From positions 1,054,001 through 1,118,000 of the forward strand of contig NZ_JAJPDW010000001.1 in assembly GCF_021654035.1 (NCBI RefSeq): 64,000 nucleotides of DNA. Direction: 5' to 3'. The stretch is from Microbacterium aurantiacum. Lineage in GTDB: Bacteria; Actinomycetota; Actinomycetes; Actinomycetales; Microbacteriaceae. Within the stretch, counting starts at the first letter, position 1, and each line of letters begins with the position of its first letter. This document shows, in pieces, positions 35,126-43,745 of the stretch. Under the pieces are notes generated by a model that saw only the letters and a program-made list of their open reading frames with translations, was not told where the DNA came from and made no database searches. Made by a program: the position numbers and the translations under genes.

Positions 35126-36337
35126 TCACGCGGCGATCGCGGTGGTGTGTGGCTGGTAGAGGGTGCCGTCGCGGAGCATGGCGTAGAGGACGTCCGATCG
35201 GCGTCTGGCGAGGGCGATGAGTGCTTGGTTGTGGCGTTTGCCTTGCGCGATCTTCCGGTCGTAGTAGGCGCGCGACTCGGGGTCGCGGAGCGCGGCGAAC
35301 GCGGAGAGGAACATGGCCCGTTTCAGGATTTTGTTCCCGCGGCGGGACGGATGCTCACCCCGGATGGAGGCCCCGGATCTGCGGGTGACGGGTACGAGGC
35401 CGGCGTAGGCGGCGAGGTGCCCGGCGGTCGGGAAGGTTCTGGTGGTGACTTCGGTGAGGAGCCGGGCTGCGGTCCTGACGCCGACTCCGGGCATGCTCGT
35501 CAGGACCGGCTGAAGAGGGTGCTGCTCGACGATCTTCTCGACCTCACCAGCGATCTCGTCCCGTTGCCTGCGCAGCGCGGCGAGCTGCTCCGCCAGCCGC
35601 GGGAGGACGAGCGCTGCCGCGTCGGTGCCGGTGACCACGACAGTCTGCTCACCGAGGGCGGTCACAATCTCGCCCGCCCAGACGCGACCCTTCCTCGGCG
35701 CGTTCTTGAGCAGCCGGTTCCCGAGCCTTTTCTCACCCGCTGATCGCATCGCCGCAGGGGACGGGTAGTGCTGCAGCAGGTCGAGCATCGCGGGATGGTC
35801 CAGCCGTGGCCCGATCACGCGTTCCAGCGCGGGGTGGATCTGGGTGAGAAGCCCGCGGATGCGGTTGCTGACTTGGGTGATCTGTCCGGCGAGGTCGTCG
35901 TCGAACCCGCAGAGCATCGACAGTTCCGCGACCTGCTCGTCCGCGACCTGGATCGAGCGGAGCGTGTGCGGCATCGTCCGTGCGGTCTCGGCGATGATCG
36001 CGGCGTCCCGCGCGTCGGTCTTCGCCTCGCCCGGGTGCAGATCGGCGATGCGCCGCATCGCCAGCCCGGGAAGGTAGCCGACCAGAGCCCCGAAAGCCTG
36101 CGCGACGGCGACCGGCAGCGCGCCGATCGTCGCCGGCTGATCCACGACCAGCAGCACGGTCCCGTGCGTCGCGAGCTGGTCGAGCACTGCCCGCAGTCGA
36201 CGCTCGTCGTTCGGCAACGGCTTGTCGAACAGCCGCTTGCCGGCCCGATCGAGGGCGACGGCGTGGTGTTCGCCCTTGCCGACATCGAGCCCGACGAACA
36301 CGCCGACCTCGTCGTATCTGTCGATACTGGTGACCAC
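35126..36337 (-). CDS. IS110-family DEDD transposase (recombinase)
   Basis: I start at GTG 36337 (VVTSIDRYDEV), five bases after GGAGG, giving 403 residues. The N-terminus has the RuvC-like DEDD domain (FVGLDVGKGEHHAVALD with the first Asp; TDARDAAIIAETAR with the later Asp pair). The C-terminal Transposase_20 domain contains the helix-hairpin TSMPGVGVRTAARLL and the serine-bearing region (RSGASIRGEHPSRRGN). Length and layout are full for the family. Transposition by these enzymes is guided by a structured RNA made from the element's own non-coding end. Confidence 0.92.
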   Translation of the reverse strand: MVTSIDRYDEVGVFVGLDVGKGEHHAVALDRAGKRLFDKPLPNDERRLRAVLDQLATHGTVLLVVDQPATIGALPVAVAQAFGALVGYLPGLAMRRIADLHPGEAKTDARDAAIIAETARTMPHTLRSIQVADEQVAELSMLCGFDDDLAGQITQVSNRIRGLLTQIHPALERVIGPRLDHPAMLDLLQHYPSPAAMRSAGEKRLGNRLLKNAPRKGRVWAGEIVTALGEQTVVVTGTDAAALVLPRLAEQLAALRRQRDEIAGEVEKIVEQHPLQPVLTSMPGVGVRTAARLLTEVTTRTFPTAGHLAAYAGLVPVTRRSGASIRGEHPSRRGNKILKRAMFLSAFAALRDPESRAYYDRKIAQGKRHNQALIALARRRSDVLYAMLRDGTLYQPHTTAIAA

Positions 36338-36560
36338 GTTGCCTCCGTTCGCTCCCGACGGCGTCCGCAGGCGGTGCGTCTCGGCATCCACGTTACGAAC
36401 GGCCTCGAGCGTGCTCGGGCCTGGCCCCTATCAGCGATCACACACCGCCAACCAGGCCCGGTGACAACACCCCCCCGGATCATCAAGGACAGGGGGCAGC
36501 AATCATGCCGGGCCCAGCAGGCCGTCACCGCCCAGCATCCTCCGCCAGACGGTCATGAAG
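36338..36560 (-). ncRNA. Candidate IS110 bridge-RNA region (unproven)
   Basis: This non-coding stretch lies directly upstream of the IS110 recombinase start, where IS110-group elements encode their guide (bridge) RNA. It contains several short complementary blocks (for example GGCCTGG and CCAGGCC near 36418-36462) that could form stem-loops. I cannot fold it here or define the RNA ends, so the call rests mainly on position. Confidence 0.35.
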
Positions 36561-36765
36561 AAAGTAACGGGGGGGAGTGGTTCTCAGTCCGGTATCGAAT
36601 CCCAAGGGCTCGCCGCGCGGCACTCGTGACCACGGGGCTGCATGCCGGGGCGCCGCAAGTGGCAACCCGGGAATGTTCCGGTTTTCTATGCGCTTGAATG
36701 GAAATAGTGCGAGAATCGCCACCACGACGCCTCGCACCCACCTGACCCATCGACGGGAGAATCCC

Positions 36766-37734
36766 ATGAATGTCGCGCCCTCGGGACTGCACCACGTCAC
36801 CGCACTCGCCGGTGACCCGCAGAAGAACATCGACTTCTACGTTCGCGGGCTCGGCCTGCGGCTGGTGAAGAAGACGGTCAACTTCGACGACCCAGGCACG
36901 TACCACCTCTACTACGGCGACGAGTCCGGGCGCCCCGGCAGCCTCATGACGTTCTTCCCATGGCGCAACATCGCCCCCGGACGCATCGGCTCGGGGCAGT
37001 CGACCTCGACTGCGTTCAGCGTTCCGGCCGGATCCCTCGGTTGGTGGCACGAGCACTTCACCTCCCTCGGCGCCGAACCGCACATCACCTCGCCCTCCAG
37101 CAGCGAGGAGCGCCTGATGGTCGCCGACCCCGACGGGCTCCACATCGAGCTCGTCGCCACGAGCACCGATGACCCGCGCGACCCCTGGGACTCCGCGAGC
37201 GTGCCGGCGGAGTACGCCGTGCGCGGGCAGCACTCCAGCGTCCTCACCGTGCGCGACCCGGAGGGCACCGTCGGGCTCCTCGTCAACGACCTCGGCATGC
37301 GCGTCGTCAAGCAGGCGGGCAACCGCACCCGGCTCGTCGCCGGCGACGGGCTCCCGGGCGCGATCGTCGACGTCGTCAGCTCCGGCCTCACCCCGACCGG
37401 CCTCACGGCCGGCGGAACAGTCCACCACATCGCCTTCCGCGTGCCCGACCAGCAGACGCAGCAGCAGTGGCGCGACGAGCTCGTTTCGCGTGGACACCAG
37501 GTGACCGAGATCCTCGACCGCCAGTACTTCACGAGCATCTACTTCCGCGAGCCGGGCGGTGTGCTCTTCGAGATCGCCACCGACACCCCCGGCTTCGACA
37601 TCGACGAGCCGCTCCTCGAACTCGGCCGCGCCCTCAAACTGCCGCCGTGGCTCGAGCCCTCTCGTGAGGCGATCGAGGCCGCCGTCGTGCCGGTGCAGCT
37701 TCCCGCCGAGAACAACCCGGGGGCGGCGGCATGA
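36766..37734 (+). CDS. mhqO: Ring-cleaving dioxygenase, VOC family (MhqO-like)
   Basis: I start at ATG 36766 (MNVAPSGLHHVTALAG), behind GGGAGA. The 322-residue protein has two tandem VOC (glyoxalase/extradiol dioxygenase) modules. The first begins GLHHVTALAGDPQKNIDFY, with the metal-binding His near residue 9. The second starts near GQHSSVLTVRDP and continues to TVHHIAFRVPD, ending with the metal Glu in GGVLFEIATDTPG. MhqO proteins open hydroquinone-type rings to detoxify quinones. The gene overlaps the hydrolase gene by 4 bp (ATGA), the same pair seen in Bacillus mhq operons. Confidence 0.88.
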   Translation: MNVAPSGLHHVTALAGDPQKNIDFYVRGLGLRLVKKTVNFDDPGTYHLYYGDESGRPGSLMTFFPWRNIAPGRIGSGQSTSTAFSVPAGSLGWWHEHFTSLGAEPHITSPSSSEERLMVADPDGLHIELVATSTDDPRDPWDSASVPAEYAVRGQHSSVLTVRDPEGTVGLLVNDLGMRVVKQAGNRTRLVAGDGLPGAIVDVVSSGLTPTGLTAGGTVHHIAFRVPDQQTQQQWRDELVSRGHQVTEILDRQYFTSIYFREPGGVLFEIATDTPGFDIDEPLLELGRALKLPPWLEPSREAIEAAVVPVQLPAENNPGAAA

Positions 37735-38357
37735 GCGCGGTCTCCGTCGAGTCCTGGCCGCACGTCTTCACTCCCGGGGAGACAGACGCCCCGGTGTTGC
37801 TGACGCTGCACGGAACCGGTGGCAACGAGCAGGAGATCACCGGCATCGTCTCCCACCTCTGGCCCGGCGCCGGCGTGCTCTCTCCGCGCGGTCGCGTGAG
37901 CGAGAGCGGTATGAACCGCTGGTTTCGCCGGCTCGGTGAGGGCGTGTTCGACGTCGACGACGTGATCCAGCGCGCCGGGGAGCTGGCCGAGTTCATCACC
38001 GCCGCGCGCGAGCACTACGACCTCGCGGAGCGCCGCATCATCGCGGTCGGCTTCTCCAACGGCGCGAACATCGGCCTGGCGACGGCGCTCCTGCACCCCG
38101 AAGTGCTCGACCGCGTCGTCGCATTCAGCGGGATGTTCCCGTTCGCCGACCGCGACCCCATCGGCGACGTCTCCGCCGTCGAGGTCGTGCTGCTCAACGG
38201 AGTCGCCGACCCGATGGCTCCGTCGGCCTCGGTCAACCGGCTGGAAGAGGCCGCGGCATCCCACGGCGCGAAGGTGACGCGTCACACCCGCCCGGGCGGG
38301 CACGGACTCGCGCAGAGCGACATTGACGCCGCACGGGAGTGGCTCGCGGGGCGCTGA
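37731..38357 (+). CDS. mhqD: Carboxylesterase/phospholipase-like hydrolase (MhqD-like)
   Basis: The 208-residue alpha/beta hydrolase has the oxyanion region LTLHGTGGNEQE, the nucleophile elbow GFSNGANIG, an acid in NGVADPMAP and the catalytic His in PGGHGLAQ. This is the short carboxylesterase/phospholipase (YpfH/MhqD) type. It is translationally coupled to the MhqO-like dioxygenase and probably acts on its ring-cleavage products. Confidence 0.87.
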   Translation: MSAVSVESWPHVFTPGETDAPVLLTLHGTGGNEQEITGIVSHLWPGAGVLSPRGRVSESGMNRWFRRLGEGVFDVDDVIQRAGELAEFITAAREHYDLAERRIIAVGFSNGANIGLATALLHPEVLDRVVAFSGMFPFADRDPIGDVSAVEVVLLNGVADPMAPSASVNRLEEAAASHGAKVTRHTRPGGHGLAQSDIDAAREWLAGR

Positions 38358-38431
38358 GATCGGCATCCGTGGGGCTGGTCATGCGCTGGCCCCACGGCCC
38401 ATCTCACAGCTGGGCGCGAAACAATAGACGG

Positions 38432-39211
38432 ATGCACCCGAACCCGAAGCGTCGATTCGAACCGATCTACTCGATGGCGGTCGCCGCGGGCCGCGTGTTC
38501 TTCGGGGGAGTGCTGCAGCTCCGGCCGAAGATCACCGGCGCCGAGTCGATCCCCAAGTCCGGGCCGGCGGTGCTCGCGATCACCCACTTCGGATACATGG
38601 ACTTCGCCCTCGTCGAGTGGGTCGCGTGGTTGCGAACCCGTCGGCGGGTTCGGTACATGGTGACCAAGCGCGCCGCCGACAAGCCCGTCGTCGGCTGGCT
38701 GCTGGGGCAAATGCGACACATTCCGGTCGACATGTCCGCCGGACGCGACGCCTACACGAACGCGGTCGCGGCGCTGAGGCGCGGCGAGGTGCTCGGCGTC
38801 TTCCCCGAGGCGGGGGTCAGCGCGTCGTTCACGGTGCGAGAGCTTAAGACGGGGGCGGTGCGAATGGCAGCAGCCGCCGGTGTTCCGGTCATCCCCGTGG
38901 TCGTCTGGGGCGGACAGTTCCTTCGCACGAAGAACCACCGCGCGAGCTTCCGCGAGGCGTTCCGCGCTCCGATCCGCGTCTCGATCGGGAAGCCGATGCA
39001 CGTGAGTGAATCCGACGACCCGGTCGAGGCCACGGCCGCGTTGCGCACGGAGCTGGAGACGCTGCTCGCCGACGCGCAGGCGACCTATCCGCGTTCCGGC
39101 GACGGACAGTGGTGGCAGCCGGCGCACCTGGGTGGATCGGCGCCGACCCCCGAGGTCGCGGCAGCAATGGAAGCAGAGCGCCAGCGGAAGAGGGCTGCCG
39201 AGAAGCAGTGA
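38432..39211 (+). CDS. 1-acyl-glycerol-3-phosphate acyltransferase (PlsC-like)
   Basis: I start at ATG 38432 (MHPNPKRRFEPIYS). The 259-residue protein has the acyltransferase HX4D box (HFGYMD), the second motif (GVFPEAGVS, in place of FPEGTRS) and IPVVVWG. It would acylate lysophosphatidate at the inner membrane face. The last 12 codons lie inside the left direct repeat of the restriction island, and a variant copy of this tail (ending EKR instead of EKQ) is found at 43746-43782. Confidence 0.87.
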   Translation: MHPNPKRRFEPIYSMAVAAGRVFFGGVLQLRPKITGAESIPKSGPAVLAITHFGYMDFALVEWVAWLRTRRRVRYMVTKRAADKPVVGWLLGQMRHIPVDMSAGRDAYTNAVAALRRGEVLGVFPEAGVSASFTVRELKTGAVRMAAAAGVPVIPVVVWGGQFLRTKNHRASFREAFRAPIRVSIGKPMHVSESDDPVEATAALRTELETLLADAQATYPRSGDGQWWQPAHLGGSAPTPEVAAAMEAERQRKRAAEKQ

Positions 39212-39561
39212 ATGGGGGAGGATGCTCAGCATGGCCGAGGTACTGATCTTCCACCACATCCAGGGGCTCACCGACGGGGTGCGCGCCTTCGCCGATGACC
39301 TCCGGGGCGCGGGGCACACCGTGCACACGCCCGACCTCTTCGACGGGCGCACCTTCGCCACCATCGACGACGGGATCGCGTTCGCAAAGGAGGTAGGCTT
39401 CGATGCGCTGCGCGAGCGTGGAGTGACGCTCGCCGACGAGTACGGGCACCAACCTCGTCTACGCCGGGTTCTCGTTCGGCGTGATGATCGCGCAGCAGCT
39501 GGCGCAGACACGGCCCGGATGGGCGCGGAGCGCTCCTCATGTACTCCTGCATCCCCGTCTC
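39176..39561 (+). repeat. Left long direct repeat flanking the R-M island
   Basis: These 386 bases match 43746-44129 with roughly 95 percent identity by eye and two single-base length differences. The repeat covers the end of the acyltransferase gene and the first half of the dienelactone-hydrolase gene. It stops two bases before the stop codon of the first island gene. Confidence 0.88.
39231..39561 (+). pseudogene. Truncated dienelactone-hydrolase copy
   Basis: The start (MAEVLIFHHIQGLTDG) is the same as in the intact gene at 43801. The frame is broken by an extra base near 39445 (a GGG where the intact copy has GG) and again near 39518. The copy ends at the edge of the R-M island, before the active-site His region. 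It cannot make an active hydrolase. Confidence 0.85.
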
Positions 39562-39563
39562 AG

Positions 39564-41027
39564 TTAGTTGGGGAGCGCAGCTAGGACCGGCTCGCTCCAT
39601 TCCTTCGCGGCCTCCTGCCCGAAGACATCCCGCGTCCAGACGTCCGCGATAGCTTCCCAAACCTTTGACGGCCGCATGGTCCCCCCGATCCGCCGAGCGA
39701 TCTCGCCCGCCCAGGCGTGGTGGTTCTCGATCTGGAGGGCCGCATCCTTCGCGTCGAGAAGCTCCCCGACGGGCTGCCCCAGGCGCTCGGCCACCGCCTG
39801 CCAATGCGAGTCGTCGAGCGACTGAAACACGACACGTTCCGGCCGCTCCTCGCCCGGTAGTCGAAGGTAGGTAGCCCCTGATGGCTGCTCCCCATCAACG
39901 ATGCATAGACTTGCGCGCGGGAGCTTCGCCTTGCTCGCGACCGTGGAGAGCGCGATTACTGTGCTCGCAGGTCCGACGCTGGTGATCCGAGCCCGCTTCA
40001 GAGCTTCGGGTGCTCCGAGCGCGAGGATGCGCTCGATGAGGTAAACCGCTTCGTCGTCCTCGCAGTAGATGTCGAGTTCTTCGTGTCGTTCGTCGTCCAT
40101 CAGATTGAGCGCGAAGTCGGCCGTAACGCCGTGCAATACCTGACGCTCTGAGTCGCGATCGACGGAGACAAAGATGCGGGCGACGTCGGGCAATTGTTCA
40201 AGAATGAATTGGGAGTGCGTGGAGAGAATCACCTGCAACTTCTTGTCGAACGCAAGTCGGAGGATCTCCGTCATGAGGCCGCGTTGAGCCTGCGGATGCA
40301 GGGAAGCTTCCACCTCGTCGATGATTACGAGTGATTGGTTCGGGGCTTCATTGAGGAGTGCGATCAAGTCCAGGACCGAATCCTCACCGGCTCCCTGGTG
40401 GAAGTTGGAGTACGGAACTCCCCCCTGAGTCAGGATTCCTACTTGCTTGCCCTGATTCTCATCGATCCTCGCCGAGTCGTAGGTCCTCCCGAGGGTACGG
40501 TTCAGCTGGGTGACCTGTGAATCCGTTAGCGGCTTTTCAGTTCCCTGGCTGATGACTTCCTGCGCAGTGCGGCCATAGCCGATCAGCGTGTTCGCGGGCT
40601 GGATCCTGGAAATGTCGAGGAAGTACACGGCCCGGCGCTTGCGCTCCGGTGCGCCGCGCCAGCGAGACGTCGGCTTTCTGACTGTGTAGGAACTGGTCTC
40701 GTCTCCCTGCCGAACGGTGTAAGCGAGTATGACTCCGCTCACTTGTTCCCAGGGCGTGCTCGGAAAGAAATCGTCTGCGTAGTACGTGACCGTAGGCGAG
40801 CCGGCCGGCGCTTGGTATGCCGCGGCAGCAGCCTTGAGCACCGTGCTCTTCCCCGCACCGTTCGTCCCAGCTACTGCTACCACGGGGTACCTGAATTCAA
40901 CCGCCTGACCAGTCCAGCCGCGCAACCCGTCGATTTTGATGGAGGTCAGAAACAGCGGCCATCCGGATTGCGAGTGACGCGCAGTATCCCAGGCGCTGCT
41001 CAGCTTCGATGCGGTGGGTGCGACCAC
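39564..41027 (-). CDS. OLD-like ATPase with possible TOPRIM end
   Basis: The gene starts at GTG 41027, five bases after AGGAG. The 487-residue protein has an SMC/ABC-type ATPase half with Walker A AGTNGAGKS, a signature-like region near 215-230, and Walker B VIIDEVEASLHPQAQ with the H-loop LSTHSQF. After residue 330 come EELDIYCEDDEAVYLI and ASLCIVDGEQ, which fit the acidic motifs of a TOPRIM nuclease, as in OLD/Gabija GajA proteins. It lies 47 bp downstream of the PD-(D/E)XK gene, as the last member of the R-M island operon. Confidence 0.82.
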   Translation of the reverse strand: MVAPTASKLSSAWDTARHSQSGWPLFLTSIKIDGLRGWTGQAVEFRYPVVAVAGTNGAGKSTVLKAAAAAYQAPAGSPTVTYYADDFFPSTPWEQVSGVILAYTVRQGDETSSYTVRKPTSRWRGAPERKRRAVYFLDISRIQPANTLIGYGRTAQEVISQGTEKPLTDSQVTQLNRTLGRTYDSARIDENQGKQVGILTQGGVPYSNFHQGAGEDSVLDLIALLNEAPNQSLVIIDEVEASLHPQAQRGLMTEILRLAFDKKLQVILSTHSQFILEQLPDVARIFVSVDRDSERQVLHGVTADFALNLMDDERHEELDIYCEDDEAVYLIERILALGAPEALKRARITSVGPASTVIALSTVASKAKLPRASLCIVDGEQPSGATYLRLPGEERPERVVFQSLDDSHWQAVAERLGQPVGELLDAKDAALQIENHHAWAGEIARRIGGTMRPSKVWEAIADVWTRDVFGQEAAKEWSEPVLAALPN

Positions 41028-41074
41028 TGTTGCTCCTAACGGTGTTGGCTAGCCGCTGAGCGACGAGGGGAAGT

Positions 41075-41962
41075 TCAGATTCCCACGAATCTTGTGTCAT
41101 ACTCAGTCGCCATGCGTTCGATCATGCGTGCGTAGTTGTCCGAGTCGCTCGTGCCAGGTGCCGGCGGTCCGCTGACGATCGACACGGGGCCTCCGTCGTT
41201 AGCGAAGTCGAGCACAGTGATGCCGATGCCATCGAAACCGTTCTCGGACTGGCGTGTGCGGCGGGGTAGCTCACGGATCTTCGAGACGACCCGTGCGGTG
41301 TCGCCCGGCTGCTTGTGCTTCGTGTAGCGGGCGGGGAACTCTGTGAGCGCGTAGTTGTTGGTCACGGAGGACATGAACTCCTCGGCGGCATTTACCTGGA
41401 CATATGCGATGGCGAGTGCCTGCGCTGACGCGCCGTGCACGCAGACGTGCGATGAGTTCAGTTCGTCGTACAGCCGCGGGAGCGCTTTAATGTGCGCGGT
41501 CATTGCCGCCTTTGCCTCCAATGCGACGAGAACCGCCCCGACGGGAGCAACGGGGAACTCGGGCAGACCATCCAGAGTCGCGAGCTCGGCGGATGTAAGT
41601 GGCGCACCGTAGTCGAGCGCGAGGCTACTGAGGCTCCGATGCGGGGTAGGCACGGATCCCGCTGGGCGGGCGATGACAAGGTCGAGATCCTTCTTGCGTC
41701 CCGTTGCGAAGTCGCGCATCTCATGATTCACACCCAGTACGACCTTGCCGTCCTCCACATGGCGCCGAAGCAAGCTCGATGTGAGGAGCAGGTCGAACGC
41801 CACGCCCCAGCACCCGACCTTGGAGTGACGATCGGAGCGAGAGTTGTACTGCCAGACGTTGCCGTGGCTATCAGGCGGTCCCGGGGTCGACAAGAATCGC
41901 GCCAGCAGCTCGGGTCCATGCATGTTTCCGAGGCTATCGGCTCGATGCGGCTCCGATGTCAT
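41075..41962 (-). CDS. Putative type II restriction endonuclease (PD-(D/E)XK)
   Basis: The 295-residue protein overlaps the vsr gene by 29 bp if started at 41962; ATG 41923 is an alternative. It contains KKDLDLVIARP followed about 70 residues later by GAVLVALEAKAAMTAHIK, which fits a D...ExK nuclease core. Its place beside a C5-methyltransferase and vsr is where the cognate restriction enzyme is expected. The recognition site is unknown. Confidence 0.7.
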   Translation of the reverse strand: MTSEPHRADSLGNMHGPELLARFLSTPGPPDSHGNVWQYNSRSDRHSKVGCWGVAFDLLLTSSLLRRHVEDGKVVLGVNHEMRDFATGRKKDLDLVIARPAGSVPTPHRSLSSLALDYGAPLTSAELATLDGLPEFPVAPVGAVLVALEAKAAMTAHIKALPRLYDELNSSHVCVHGASAQALAIAYVQVNAAEEFMSSVTNNYALTEFPARYTKHKQPGDTARVVSKIRELPRRTRQSENGFDGIGITVLDFANDGGPVSIVSGPPAPGTSDSDNYARMIERMATEYDTRFVGI

Positions 41963-42377
41963 TGACGCGGCGCGCGACGACCCGCCCGATCTCCGCTGCT
42001 GCTTCGACTGGGCTCTGATGCTCCCAAATTCGGATCACGAACCAATCTCTCTCCATCAGAGCGCGGCTGGTATCTGCGTCACGCTGTCGGTTCGCTTCGA
42101 TCTTCGATCTCCACCAGTCCGCGTTCGTCTTGGACTGTGTGGCGTGAAGGGGACAGCCGTGCCAGTAGCACCCATCAACGAACACGGCAACGCGAAGTCT
42201 GGTGAACGCCACGTCGATCGTTCTCCGCGGCCGTCCAGGCACGGGAAACTGGACACGGTAGCGGAGACCGGCGGCGTGAAGAAGTCTGCGGACCGCCATC
42301 TCGGCGGCGGTATCACGTTGGCCGACGCGGGCCATTCGGCTCGATGTCTTGCTGGAGGTCGCTTCGAACTCGCTCAT
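41934..42377 (-). CDS. vsr: Very short patch repair endonuclease
   Basis: The 147-residue protein shows the Vsr signature: SRMARVGQRDTAAE, the catalytic RTIDVAF Asp, VAVFVDGCYWHGCP with the zinc-site residues, then WW..KI..NRQRD and VIRIWEHQ. Vsr nicks T-G mismatches left by deamination of 5-methylcytosine, so it protects the genome from the neighbouring methyltransferase. Its start lies 16 bases after the methyltransferase stop. Confidence 0.93.
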   Translation of the reverse strand: MSEFEATSSKTSSRMARVGQRDTAAEMAVRRLLHAAGLRYRVQFPVPGRPRRTIDVAFTRLRVAVFVDGCYWHGCPLHATQSKTNADWWRSKIEANRQRDADTSRALMERDWFVIRIWEHQSPVEAAAEIGRVVARRVNDIGAASSR

Positions 42378-42392
42378 GCCACTCCTTCGGCC

Positions 42393-43607
42393 TTAACGAA
42401 AGAGCGGCTCGCTTCCAGTCTGGGCGCGCTCAAGTGCATCGATGTGTTCCTGTACATCGGCGCGGAAGCCGGGGTAGCGGCCGAGATTGCCTTGTTGCAG
42501 GCGGTTCCAGAAACCCTTGGCACCTCGGAGACTCAGTGCTTCTGCAGCGGATGCGTCGATCATCTGCGCGAGGTGGTTGTACCCCTCGTGCGTGGGGAAC
42601 TCGGAAAGGTCGACGGGAACTTGGATGCGTCCTGCCGATCCGGCAGCAGCAGCTGGCCATGCGCCTCGGCCGGGCTCCCAATCCCGGAACTCGACGACGG
42701 GGTCGCCTGGAGAGAGGAGTCGGCTACCTACCCATCGGGAGACTCCGACGGTCACAGCATTGCCGACGAGCTTCCACCGGGGGCCGTTGCGCCGCGACGA
42801 CAGGTGTTCTACGTTGGTCCACCCTCGGTCGAAACCCTGCATCGCTTCGGCGTCCTCGACGGAGGGCTTGACGAGCCGGCGACCGAGCTCGGCGCCCCGA
42901 ACCCACACGGCCGGCGGTGATGGAATCCCGATGGTCGACCCGCCTTTGAGTGTCGGCACTGCGTCCTGTGCCCAACCGAGGCCGCCGCGCCCTTCGGTCC
43001 AATAGAAACCGAACATGTCGTCGTGGAAGTCGTCGGATCGATCGCCCGCATCATCTGCGAAGAGGATCGACTTGGGGTCGAAGTCGACCGACGCGACCAG
43101 GATCACGCGTCGACGTCGCTGAGGAACGCCTGTGAAGCGTGAGTCGACTACGCGGTAGGCCCACGGGTACCCCAGCCGCTCGATCTCGGCGATGAGGTAA
43201 CTCATAGCCTTGCCGCGATCGAGGGCGAGCATGTTCGGGACGTTCTCGATCAGAAGGGTCGGCAGATGCCCGGTGCGCTCCTGCGCATCCTCCAGTAGCC
43301 GGAACACGTTCACGACAAGACCGGAGTTCTCGCCGGCGATGCCGGCGGTCCTGCCTGCTTGCGACAGGTCGGTGCAAGGAAAACCCGCCGTGACGAGGTT
43401 CGTCCCGTCTGGGAGCTTTCTCATGTTGCGCACATCGGTGTCGATCGGTACGCCCTCGAAACGCGCGCGAAGGACTGCTTGCGCGGGTTCCCACCATTCG
43501 CAGAACGTCAGGGTCTCGATCTGATTGCCAAGAGCGCGTTCCAGCCCTAGCTCTACCCCGCCGATACCAGCGAAGAGCCCGGCCACTTTCCACGATGCGT
43601 TCGACAT
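42393..43607 (-). CDS. DNA cytosine-5 methyltransferase
   Basis: The 404-residue enzyme has C5-methyltransferase motif I LFAGIGG, motif IV GFPCTDLS with catalytic Cys78, motif VI ENVPN (Glu121), motif VIII GVPQRRRRV and motif X GNAVTVGVS. The target domain lies between VIII and X. After motif X a 100-residue extension (REFRDWEPGRG... to QEHIDALERAQ) is unusual and not recognised. It is the first gene of the island operon. Confidence 0.93.
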   Translation of the reverse strand: MSNASWKVAGLFAGIGGVELGLERALGNQIETLTFCEWWEPAQAVLRARFEGVPIDTDVRNMRKLPDGTNLVTAGFPCTDLSQAGRTAGIAGENSGLVVNVFRLLEDAQERTGHLPTLLIENVPNMLALDRGKAMSYLIAEIERLGYPWAYRVVDSRFTGVPQRRRRVILVASVDFDPKSILFADDAGDRSDDFHDDMFGFYWTEGRGGLGWAQDAVPTLKGGSTIGIPSPPAVWVRGAELGRRLVKPSVEDAEAMQGFDRGWTNVEHLSSRRNGPRWKLVGNAVTVGVSRWVGSRLLSPGDPVVEFRDWEPGRGAWPAAAAGSAGRIQVPVDLSEFPTHEGYNHLAQMIDASAAEALSLRGAKGFWNRLQQGNLGRYPGFRADVQEHIDALERAQTGSEPLFR

Positions 43608-43617
43608 GTTTGCGCTC

Positions 43618-43745
43618 CTAGTTCACGTCAAACCGTACTCGAGATTCGGTCAGAACTCGAGTCGACGGGCTGACCGCGAAGATACGCGCGACCTCGGACA
43701 TTGAGCGGTCCGTCGAGGTGGCGGTGGTACGCCGAGGACCGGACG
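43618..43745 (-). pseudogene. Helix-turn-helix remnant at the island edge
   Basis: The last 42 or so codons of a minus-strand frame end at TAG 43618 and include TDRSMSEVARIFAVSPST, which looks like the HTH of a serine resolvase or invertase. The rest of such a gene is absent. It lies between the methyltransferase start and the right direct repeat, and may be a leftover of the mobile element or part of the promoter region. Confidence 0.35.

Larger units (their letters stand above)
35102..36560 (-). mobile_element. IS110-family insertion sequence (ends approximate)
   Basis: The element contains one DEDD recombinase gene and about 220 bases of non-coding DNA upstream of it. IS110 elements lack clear terminal inverted repeats and do not leave long target duplications, so I cannot fix the ends from one copy. 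The limits given run from the neighbouring small gene to the start of the mhqO leader. Confidence 0.6.
39562..43745 (-). mobile_element. Restriction-modification island between long direct repeats
   Basis: A 4.2-kb block of four minus-strand genes (C5-methyltransferase, vsr, PD-(D/E)XK protein, OLD-like ATPase) lies exactly between two copies of a roughly 385-bp host sequence. The order repeat-island-repeat matches insertion with long target duplication, a pattern described for some R-M units. An HTH fragment lies at its right edge. Confidence 0.75.

Noticed and set aside
9774-36560. A complete integrative element with an attR inside the window
   Set aside because: I looked for a second copy of the tRNA-Arg 3' end and saw none by eye, so the right boundary stays undefined.
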